Virus record (IMG/VR): IMGVR_UViG_3300042691_043364
Span: 1 to 31,501 of that record
Direction: 5' to 3' (one strand)
Length of the DNA stretch: 31,501 nt
Source of the DNA: a virus
A program made the translations under genes and the position numbers. This document shows, piece after piece, positions 25,395-31,501 of this stretch; the first letter of the stretch is position 1; each line of letters starts with the position of its first letter. A model generated the notes under the pieces. It saw only the letters and a list, made by a program, of their open reading frames with translations, did not search any database and was not told the DNA's origin.

Positions 25395-25688
25395 ATGGCG
25401 ACCAGCAGATACCAGAAGGATCAGATAATCGGATCTCCGCAGAGACTCGCGACCGCCGCGGCGATAGTTAGCATCAGGGCGGCGGTCTCATCGGGCAGAA
25501 TCGCTACGAGAGAGATGACCACAGTCGGTGACCAGCGGCTGGATCAGATCGCTGGTTCAACCTACGGCGACGGAAAGCTCTGGTGGGTGATAGCGGCGGC
25601 GAGCGGGATCGGTTGGTGGTTACAGGTCCCATCCGGAACTCGTTTGATCATTCCGACCGATGTGAATGCTGTCATGGCTCTGGTGTAA
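25395..25688 (+). CDS. LysM-type baseplate protein, gp53 / tail protein X-like
   Basis: 97 residues. Residues about 46-85 (GDQRLDQIAGSTYGDGKLWW, then VIAAASGIGWWLQVPSGTRLIIP) carry the LysM pattern D-x-I-A-x-x-x-Y-G-D...WWVIA-x-A...G-x-x-L-x-I-P found in small tail proteins such as protein X and in T4 baseplate gp53. These proteins sit at the baseplate centre or wedge; the domain may bind peptidoglycan or act as a structural module. AGGACGG lies about 10 bases upstream of the ATG. The gene lies between two large baseplate genes, as expected for this family, and its 3' end overlaps or abuts the hub gene. Confidence 0.8.
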   Translation: MATSRYQKDQIIGSPQRLATAAAIVSIRAAVSSGRIATREMTTVGDQRLDQIAGSTYGDGKLWWVIAAASGIGWWLQVPSGTRLIIPTDVNAVMALV

Positions 25689-25689
25689 C

Positions 25690-28600
25690 TTGCCACGTTC
25701 TCCGATACTCAACATAGCTTCGAGAAACCTCGCGCAGTACTTCGGAGCGATCACTGACGCTGATTACATCGAGAGATCGATGGACGTACGTCTCGCGGTC
25801 CGCAAAACTCGGGATACACGTGCCTTGGGCAGCGCCGGCGGCGTCGAGGCTCTCGAGGCCCAAGGAGACGTTTATCGTGCCGGTGTAACGTCAAAGGTCG
25901 GAACAGACTCATCAGTTTACATAGCTGATCTCATCAACGGCGCGATAAGCATAGGGCAGGTGATTAACGGAAAGATAGAGGACAGGTACAGGCAAGACTT
26001 CGCGGTTTACGGTACGGGACAGTCGGGTGGCATCTTCATAGGTTCTGGTCCCGGAGGGGACTTAAGAACATTAGCAGGTGTGGTCGCTGAGAGGATAAAC
26101 TCGTCCATCACCGATCCGAGCCTGTCTAACCCGAACGTGTACGCGATGAATGTTTACAATCCGTACCTCGGTCCTGCAACGCGTGACATGGGACCCCTCG
26201 AGATCTTCATGAACTCGATCCCTACACTAGAATTTTCTAAGTGTGTGCCGTACGTAAATGTTGACCTCATAACGGCTAAGCCTCCCCTCGACAACTCCAA
26301 CAATCCATCTTCGTTAAGCCTCATCAGGTTCTTGAATCCCGCCAAGGTGGGCTCAGCTGACTACGCGACGCTATCAGCGCAATCAACGAGGGTCAAGTCA
26401 GAGGTTCTCGATCTCGGTGCGGGAACACGAGCAGGTATGGAGCTCTTTACGGCTCCGCAAACTTTGGTGAACCTTGACGCGACCGGTCGCGAGTACGTTC
26501 CTATCATAGACCGTATGCGACCGCTCGCATCACTGGGCGAATTGAGCATCTCTCTGAAGATGCAGGGAAATACGACATCAGCGTTTACCCAGATCAGGAT
26601 GGAGATCACCGTCCACGACAGATCACGCTTGAGGGAAATTGCTGACTTGGTAAGAGCCGATTTGTATGGCAGAACGTTTCTGGACATCACTTACGGATGG
26701 TCTCACCCGGAGGGAGGGCTCAATTCGAAGAATGAATACGGGAAGTTCCTAGATGCGATAAAAGTGTCAGGGCGGTACAGGATCGCGACCTCGAGCTACA
26801 CATTCGAGGAGGGTGGGCAGATCAAGATTACGCTTAATCTTTTCTCCGTAGGAAGCGTAGACCTTCTATCCCTGGTGAGCAGAAATTCGAAGCACCACCA
26901 GCGTGATCTTGAGATCGCTGTGAGAAAAATTCGTGAGGCGCTTGAGGAGAAAAAAGCGATGGGCTTGAGCGGCCCTGGCATGACGAAATACGACTTCCTG
27001 AACCAAATAACAGACCCTTCGTCCCTGCTCAAGGCTGCCGCCGACAACAGCTTCCTCCAGGCTGTTGACAAGTTACAGGGCGATGGTAAAAACATCGATC
27101 TTGGCGATCCGTTGGTCCGTGCACTGTGCGATGCTTTCGGTGAGCTGGCACTTCCCAAGGGGGCAAGCAGCTGGACTACGGTCTCGAACAGTGTGGCTGG
27201 GACGACGGGGGTCGTGACCGAGTTCACCCAGGAAGTTACAAAAACGTACGCGGATGCCATCAAAGAGATTCCAAAGATGACAACTGATGGAATCTCAGAT
27301 GGTCTATTCGTCGGTAAGAACATAGCGCGTCCGAAGCTGATGTATTCGAACGCAGGCGCAAAAGACGAAGACATTAAAAAGATTTTCGAAAAAGATTACG
27401 TCTCACTTGGGGCGGCGATCATGAAGCTCGTCGCGTATCCGCTTGCTGACTCAAACACGTACGAGGAGGTGCAGGTCATCTTCTACCCTTTCAACGATTA
27501 CGCAGGAGCGATGCATGGCTGTCCTCTTAGCTGGTTTCCGGTTGACAGAAACAGATTGAACACTGCGGTCGCTGAGCTCGCCAAGAGAAGTCCGGAAATC
27601 TCCCTAAATGTCATGATCGAACTGCTGAACAGCAGGTTCGTAGGATTCCCGGCGGAGAGGGCTTACCTGATGGCGGATTACTACGATCAGGAGCAGGCCC
27701 CGAAAGGAACAGCTCAGATCAAAAAAGGAAACGTGCCTGGGCAGCAAAAGGGGGTCACTTTCGAAGCGAAATACAGGAGCACGTTGGACGAGAGACTTTC
27801 CGCCGTGGGAATAAGCGAAAAGAAGTTCGTTCAGCCCAAGCTCGGTATCATAGTCGAAGGATCACCTCTTCTTAAGCTTGACGGTAGTCCGTTAGAGTAT
27901 TCAAGCAACAAGGTTTCCAAGTCGCTCATCAAGATTCACATATTCGATGCTGCCAGCACACCTTACAGAACTCTAGGTGAGATACTCGCTGCGGCGAGAG
28001 ACGATCAGCTGGGTGTTGTCATCGGTAAGGTGTCGGATTTCAACAGGGAGAGCTACTCGGCCGGCTTACAACCGGGTGACATCAAGCAGCGGCGGGCTGA
28101 TCTTGATCCTATCCTCAAGGCTGCTGAACAAGCCGGTTTGTTGTATGCTCTAGATACCAGCGGCCTAAAAAACTCAGCCGGAGAGTCGATCGAGGTGGGC
28201 CCAATGTACGCCGTGAAGGGAGAGTATAAAGATATAAAACGACTCGTCGCAGCGGGCATGCCGACGTTCACGTATGGATCATCGATGTCGGGTATCACGA
28301 ATGCCTCACTGTCGTCAGTCAACAGCTCGGGCGCAGGAAACGCGATGATAGTCAGATCGTTCCAGTCTCCCAGCGAGGTCGCTCCCGAGAATATCGACGG
28401 TGGTGTTCCGATGCAATTGCTACCAGCCCAGCTCAGCCTCAGCACGTTCGGTTGCCCGTTATTTTTCCCGATGCAGAGAGTTTTCGTGGATTTCGGAACC
28501 GGGACATCCCTCGACAATGTGTACTTCGTCCTCGGTGCCGAGCATAAGATAGGTCAAAGCGGCTTCAAGACAGACGTCAAGATGAGCTACCAGGAAGGGT

Positions 28601-29193
28601 TTGCGACCTACGTGAGCCTGAGCCAGAATCTAGCCATGATGGCAGCTCGTGTGAAGAATGCGCTTGACATTCCCTTGGGGGTCGCTGGCATTCCCGACTC
28701 CATTCCGAGCGCCTCTAAGGTGGATCTCGGCGCCGACCAAAAACTTGACCGGTCAACTCGTGAAGCGCAGCGTAAGTACAGGGAAGCTCTCGAGGCTGCA
28801 GGACGTGCGATTGGACGCTCTCTTGCTCCTGCTGCGAGAGTCTCGCTGGAGGTGCAGGCTGCTATCGCAGCGCAGGTTGAGAAGGTAAAGCTGAGAATTG
28901 CGTTAGAGGCAAAGGAGGCAGCCGACGCCGTTCGTAAGAAGATCGAGTCCGCTATACCCGAGGAAGTCAAGGCGAAGGTTATAGAGCTTCAAAAAATCGC
29001 TCAGCAGGCTGAGGTGGAAGCCAGATCCTTGGCTGCTTTCGTCGCAAAGGCTAAAGAGATCGCAGAGCTTGTGCTGGATGCCGAGAATTTGATCGCGCAA
29101 GTAGGTTCGGAGGCGGCAGGCATAATAATCGCATCAGCGAGCGACGAGATAGCGAAGCAGCTAAAGGAAAATCCTCCAAAAGCGCCCGAGTGA
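25690..29193 (+). CDS. Very large baseplate hub-like protein with C-terminal coiled coil
   Basis: 1167 residues from a TTG start two bases after the previous stop. An in-frame ATG at 25666 would add eight residues that only re-read the upstream gene. Neither start has a good ribosome binding site, so coupled re-initiation is favoured. A central region (about 280-400) includes MEITVHDRSRLREIADLVRA and FLDITYGWSHPEGG. Near residue 937 is GTSLDNVYFVLGAEHKIGQS with GFKTDVKMSYQEGF, the closing pattern of hub proteins (gp27/protein D type) whose module reads Y-x-V-x-x-x-x-H...F-x-T. From about 1010 to the end the protein is an Ala/Glu/Lys-rich coiled coil. The order LysM protein then hub fits contractile tails. 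It is far larger than T4 gp27 (391 residues) and probably carries fused domains that were not identified. Confidence 0.6.
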   Translation: MPRSPILNIASRNLAQYFGAITDADYIERSMDVRLAVRKTRDTRALGSAGGVEALEAQGDVYRAGVTSKVGTDSSVYIADLINGAISIGQVINGKIEDRYRQDFAVYGTGQSGGIFIGSGPGGDLRTLAGVVAERINSSITDPSLSNPNVYAMNVYNPYLGPATRDMGPLEIFMNSIPTLEFSKCVPYVNVDLITAKPPLDNSNNPSSLSLIRFLNPAKVGSADYATLSAQSTRVKSEVLDLGAGTRAGMELFTAPQTLVNLDATGREYVPIIDRMRPLASLGELSISLKMQGNTTSAFTQIRMEITVHDRSRLREIADLVRADLYGRTFLDITYGWSHPEGGLNSKNEYGKFLDAIKVSGRYRIATSSYTFEEGGQIKITLNLFSVGSVDLLSLVSRNSKHHQRDLEIAVRKIREALEEKKAMGLSGPGMTKYDFLNQITDPSSLLKAAADNSFLQAVDKLQGDGKNIDLGDPLVRALCDAFGELALPKGASSWTTVSNSVAGTTGVVTEFTQEVTKTYADAIKEIPKMTTDGISDGLFVGKNIARPKLMYSNAGAKDEDIKKIFEKDYVSLGAAIMKLVAYPLADSNTYEEVQVIFYPFNDYAGAMHGCPLSWFPVDRNRLNTAVAELAKRSPEISLNVMIELLNSRFVGFPAERAYLMADYYDQEQAPKGTAQIKKGNVPGQQKGVTFEAKYRSTLDERLSAVGISEKKFVQPKLGIIVEGSPLLKLDGSPLEYSSNKVSKSLIKIHIFDAASTPYRTLGEILAAARDDQLGVVIGKVSDFNRESYSAGLQPGDIKQRRADLDPILKAAEQAGLLYALDTSGLKNSAGESIEVGPMYAVKGEYKDIKRLVAAGMPTFTYGSSMSGITNASLSSVNSSGAGNAMIVRSFQSPSEVAPENIDGGVPMQLLPAQLSLSTFGCPLFFPMQRVFVDFGTGTSLDNVYFVLGAEHKIGQSGFKTDVKMSYQEGFATYVSLSQNLAMMAARVKNALDIPLGVAGIPDSIPSASKVDLGADQKLDRSTREAQRKYREALEAAGRAIGRSLAPAARVSLEVQAAIAAQVEKVKLRIALEAKEAADAVRKKIESAIPEEVKAKVIELQKIAQQAEVEARSLAAFVAKAKEIAELVLDAENLIAQVGSEAAGIIIASASDEIAKQLKENPPKAPE

Positions 29194-29202
29194 TCTGTAA
29201 AT

Positions 29203-29228
29203 TTTTATAGTGTTCCACTAAAATTAAG
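29203..29228 (+). promoter_or_regulatory. AT-rich leader with weak palindrome and a near-match promoter box
   Basis: TAGTG (29208-29212) and CACTA (29216-29220) form a short stem flanked by T and A runs. AAAATTAAG at 29220-29228 is one base away from the ATAATTAAG element. It could be a weak terminator of the hub transcript, a promoter for the polymerase gene, or both. The box ends only one base before the ATG at 29230, which is awkward for a promoter. Confidence 0.3.
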
Positions 29229-29229
29229 C

Positions 29230-30396
29230 ATGATCGTTGTATCAAGAAGAGCGTTAGGTTCTCCGAAGGATCTCGTGCATGACGGCAACGATATCTCATG
29301 GGCGTCCGAGAGCGACGGGTGGGTCTTGGGGGATCGTCAGCAAGCCAAGAGCGTCGAGGCGATCTATGAGACCGTGGTGAAAGAGGCTCCTAACCCGATA
29401 CCTCCTGAGTATCGGAAGTCGATGGACGGGCTCGCCCGTGGTGATGTCCCTTGGCCGCTGGTGATCCCATCCTCGATACTCAGGGAGCACGTCGCCAGTG
29501 TCAGCTCTGGTTTCGACGATATCATCGATGAGCTCGATGGGTACGAGGGGGTGCTCGAAAACTCAAGGCGGGTTCTCTCAAGCTTACAGCCGTGTCGTAT
29601 CGATCTCATGGAACTTCGAGTCTGCCAGTCCGGGTCATCCACACATGTGCTCGATTCCTTTGAGCCCGGCACGGACTCAATGTGTCCCGCTCCCATCTAC
29701 TCCCACGCGACGGCGACAGGTCGCTTGACGATCTTGGAAGGTCCGAGGATACTGACGCTTCAGAAGGAGCATCGCAGGGTGCTTGCCAGCCGCTTCAACG
29801 GCGGTAAGGTCATGCAGATCGACTTTGTGTCTCTCGAGCCCCGGGTGCTAAGGCTGCTCAAGAATGGGTCTGCACCCATCGACATCTACGCTGATGTCGC
29901 ACAACACATCGGGGGTGGCGCGGATCGCAGGCACGTGAAGCTGGCCACGTTGAAGATGCTCTACGGATCTTCAAAGGCTGGAATCGTGGAGAGCGTGGGA
30001 GAGCTCAGCGGTAGCTCGATCAGGAAGATCGAGGATTACTTCGGGTTGGCGAACCTACGATCACGTCTAATGAGCATGCTGAAGGAGCGAGGGCGCATCA
30101 CGAGCCACTGGGGTCGCCCTCTTCCCGAAGCGAACGAGCAACACCTCCTCGTCTCCCACTTCACACAGTCGACGGCTGTTGACGTCGCGCTTGGCGGTTT
30201 CGGTGATCTTCTTGAGGTGATCAGCTCCGAGGATCTCGATGTTGTTCCATGCTTCGTGCTGCATGACGCTCTCATCGTTGACGTTCACCCACTTGCTATG
30301 GTCCGTCTCGAGGAGATCGTTTCTCAAGGTCTGGAGATCGAGAGTCTCGGTAGGTTCGAGATTTCGCTGTCACCTGCCTATGTATCATCGGAGTGA
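29230..30396 (+). CDS. Family A DNA polymerase, polymerase domain only
   Basis: 388 residues. Family A motifs are visible in order: TATGRL at 161-166 (the TGRL-SS region), motif A IDFVSLEPR with D198 and E203, motif B DRRHVKLATLKMLYG (232-246) with R233/R234, K237, Y245 and G246, and motif C FVLHDALIVDV with H345 and D346. Both metal-binding aspartates are present. Motif C has Ala where most members have Glu (HDE), and motif B has TLKMLYG where NFGxxYG is usual, so it is a divergent member. There is no 3'-5' exonuclease domain; the N-terminal 150 residues match nothing recognised. Full-length polymerases are usually 550-900 residues, so either the exonuclease is encoded elsewhere (split polymerase) or it is absent. 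It follows the hub gene on the same strand without a clear terminator. Confidence 0.8.
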   Translation: MIVVSRRALGSPKDLVHDGNDISWASESDGWVLGDRQQAKSVEAIYETVVKEAPNPIPPEYRKSMDGLARGDVPWPLVIPSSILREHVASVSSGFDDIIDELDGYEGVLENSRRVLSSLQPCRIDLMELRVCQSGSSTHVLDSFEPGTDSMCPAPIYSHATATGRLTILEGPRILTLQKEHRRVLASRFNGGKVMQIDFVSLEPRVLRLLKNGSAPIDIYADVAQHIGGGADRRHVKLATLKMLYGSSKAGIVESVGELSGSSIRKIEDYFGLANLRSRLMSMLKERGRITSHWGRPLPEANEQHLLVSHFTQSTAVDVALGGFGDLLEVISSEDLDVVPCFVLHDALIVDVHPLAMVRLEEIVSQGLEIESLGRFEISLSPAYVSSE

Positions 30397-30399
30397 TCT

Positions 30400-30837
30400 A
30401 TGAACATTAGAGACAAGTTGCAGTCCAAGTACCGCGGGTTTGGGACATCGCCGCCGTCATGGACCAACAGCGGCCTGGGACGAGCTGATACGGATCCTGA
30501 CGGTCTTCTAAACGGATTAGGACTCACTGGATTTAGGGGTAAGGGCGATGACGCGCTGCACGATATATTCACGATACTGCAACGTGCGATCTCCTCCAGC
30601 GTCCTGAAAGGATTGTACACCGGCATAACGAAGAAAGAGCGTTCGGGCGCGATCGTCCTCGAAGCTGCCGCTGACCTGCACAGGTTCGGTAACGGAGCGG
30701 TCATGCTGAGGTTTCCGAAGTCCATCCTGACTGCGGCAGACGCCCTGGGCTGGATAGCGATTCCCTCCGGGTTGTCAGTCGCTCCGACTCCGTCACGAAC
30801 GGGCGTGATTATTTCATGGAGAGGTTTTGTAAAGTGA
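30400..30837 (+). CDS. Unknown protein between the polymerase and HD-family genes
   Basis: 145 residues, not recognised. It begins with a basic segment (MNIRDKLQSKYRGFG) and a Gly/Asp-rich stretch, followed by helices (DDALHDIFTILQRAISSSVL) and a mixed alpha/beta C-terminal half ending in VIISWRGFVK. No signal peptide, membrane segment or catalytic motif is apparent. The ATG lies 3 bases after the polymerase stop with GGAG (30390-30393) close upstream, so it is probably co-transcribed and translationally coupled with the polymerase. A replication-linked role is possible by context only. Confidence 0.55.
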   Translation: MNIRDKLQSKYRGFGTSPPSWTNSGLGRADTDPDGLLNGLGLTGFRGKGDDALHDIFTILQRAISSSVLKGLYTGITKKERSGAIVLEAAADLHRFGNGAVMLRFPKSILTAADALGWIAIPSGLSVAPTPSRTGVIISWRGFVK

Positions 30838-30860
30838 TCCCCTGATGATGATAATAAGGT

Positions 30861-31445
30861 ATGATGAATGAAAGGGAACTAACTGACCTCTGGACAGCCT
30901 ACACGAAGCTTGTCGATAAGATCAATCGCGGTGAGGGTTTGTCCCGCATGATGGAAGATCTCGGTGAGCGACTCCTCATGTGCCCAGCTGAACCTCGAAA
31001 CGATAGCCCCGGTTGTGAACCAGGCGGTCTTGTCCAGCAGGCCATCACTGTTGCGAAGGGTATGAAGCGGATCAACGACACTTTCGAGATGGGGGCTTCA
31101 ACCGAATCGATCCTGGTTGTCGGTCTCCTGCACGAGCTCGGCAAGGTCGGTAATCTCGAGGAGCCGTACTTCGTTCCAGAGGAGGAGGGCTGGCGTCGTG
31201 AGAAGCTCGGTGCTTTCTACAAGCCGAACGAGGGCATGTCCCGGATGACGATTCCGGAGCGCTCACTCTACCTCCTGCAACACTACGGCGTGCATCTCTC
31301 CGAGGAGGAGTTCATGGCAATCCGAGGTCCGAGCCGCCCGCCTGATTGGGTCGAGAGCCGTCTCGCTCCTACCGCAGAGCCGACTCTCACAATTCTCCTG
31401 CGATCAGCACGAGATATTCTCGTTAGAAAGATCGGAACCGAATAA
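30861..31445 (+). CDS. HD-superfamily phage protein, probably inactive as a hydrolase
   Basis: 194 residues. The segment SILVVGLLHELGKVG (residues about 81-97), then EEPYFVPEEEGWRREKLGAF and ERSLYLLQHYGVHLSEEEFM, follows the layout of phage HD-domain phosphohydrolases (LLHDIGKxG...RSLYLLQ...LTxEExxAI). Key ligands are changed. The HD pair is H91-E92. The upstream His expected after GGLV is Gln (GGLVQQ, Q59-Q60). The HDG that usually follows the AI of the last block is absent (AIRGPSRP). Loss of three ligand positions suggests a non-catalytic or altered protein. AAGG precedes two adjacent ATGs (30861 and 30864); the second has the better spacing. It follows the unknown gene after 23 bases. Confidence 0.65.
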   Translation: MMNERELTDLWTAYTKLVDKINRGEGLSRMMEDLGERLLMCPAEPRNDSPGCEPGGLVQQAITVAKGMKRINDTFEMGASTESILVVGLLHELGKVGNLEEPYFVPEEEGWRREKLGAFYKPNEGMSRMTIPERSLYLLQHYGVHLSEEEFMAIRGPSRPPDWVESRLAPTAEPTLTILLRSARDILVRKIGTE

Positions 31446-31450
31446 TTAAG
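31442..31450 (+). promoter_or_regulatory. Candidate late promoter box ATAATTAAG
   Basis: An exact match to the recurrent element. It overlaps the stop of the HD-family gene and ends only 3 bases before the ATG at 31454. That spacing would mean an almost leaderless message if the start is right. Confidence 0.35.
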
Positions 31451-31453
31451 GAT

Positions 31454-31501
31454 ATGGACACGATAGACAGAAAGTCTCTTCGCCTTATGATCTTTGAGGC
31501 T
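31454..31501 (+). CDS. 5' end of a gene with a capsid-targeting-like N-terminus (partial)
   Basis: Sixteen codons are visible before the window ends: MDTIDRKSLRLMIFEA. The LRxxIFEA ending closely resembles the N-terminal tag of the gene at 706 (IFE|A at 21-24) and the T4 internal-protein leader, in which the prohead protease cuts after (I/L)xE. The only upstream Shine-Dalgarno-like sequence (AAGGA) is just one base from the ATG, so the true start may be further downstream. If the reading is right this is another packaged protein. Confidence 0.5.
   Translation, partial: MDTIDRKSLRLMIFEA

Noticed and set aside
29203-29220. T4-type late promoter (TATAAATA) near TTTTTATAG before the polymerase gene
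   Set aside because: The match is only partial and no TATAAATA sequence was found elsewhere in the window. The recurrent TANTTAA element is a better candidate.
29230-30396. Polymerase gene as a truncated pseudogene
   Set aside because: The frame is intact, all polymerase motifs are in order with both catalytic aspartates, and no exonuclease-like remnant precedes it. A stand-alone core is more likely.
1-31501. Frequent CTCGAG hexamers as possible recombination or recognition sites
   Set aside because: They occur inside coding regions, mostly where Leu-Glu is encoded with the preferred CTC and GAG codons, and have no regular spacing or flanking conservation.
1-31501. tRNA genes, CRISPR arrays, insertion sequences or attachment sites
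   Set aside because: None were found on reading. Gaps between genes are too short (at most about 110 bases) and hold only terminators, promoter-like boxes and ribosome binding sites.

Overview
The window is a gene-dense stretch (no gap above about 110 bases, all genes on the + strand) of a large, fairly GC-rich tailed phage with a contractile tail, distantly T4-like (myovirus). This rests on the co-linear set of neck, sheath, tube, hub-assembly, tape-measure and baseplate proteins. No tRNA, integrase, CRISPR array, insertion sequence or host housekeeping gene is visible. The host cannot be named from the sequence.

Layout. (1) 1-660: the tail end of an upstream gene, a UUCG-loop terminator, and a small beta-rich structural protein with its own terminator. 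(2) 706-6303: an accessory cassette of four genes. It encodes a protein with a peptidoglycan-binding-like domain, a Pol-beta-fold nucleotidyltransferase, a fusion of an RNA/DNA-ligase-like KxDG domain with an NMNAT-like HxGH domain, and a protein with a Pro/Thr linker. Several carry a short basic amphipathic terminal peptide ending in (I/L)xE followed by A or S, like T4 capsid-targeting and prohead-protease sites. The best idea for a new system here is that these are cargo proteins packed in the head and injected with the DNA. (3) 6378-9461: neck and tail-completion proteins resembling T4 gp13, gp14 and gp15. (4) 9527-16162: two tandem, unusually large sheath paralogs and a gp19-like tube protein, closed by a strong terminator. 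(5) 16269-17650: a gp26-like zinc-ribbon protein, a small overlapping ORF that may be reached by frameshifting on a T7 run, and another small ORF. (6) 17694-29193: a 1434-residue tape measure, a small protein, a 1044-residue baseplate protein, a LysM/gp53-like protein and a very large hub-like protein. (7) 29230-31501: a stand-alone family A DNA polymerase core, an unknown protein, an HD-family protein lacking most metal ligands, and the start of a gene with another targeting-like peptide.

Regulation. The element TANTTAA, usually ATANTTAA(C/G), has nine exact matches found by eye on the + strand. All lie within 57 bases upstream of a start codon, and eight of the nine are in the small intergenic fraction. 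It precedes the sheaths, tube, neck, baseplate and cassette genes and is a strong candidate for this phage's late promoter. Genes lacking it mostly overlap their upstream neighbour, as expected for operons.

Functional names rest on motif recognition by eye. No database search was run.
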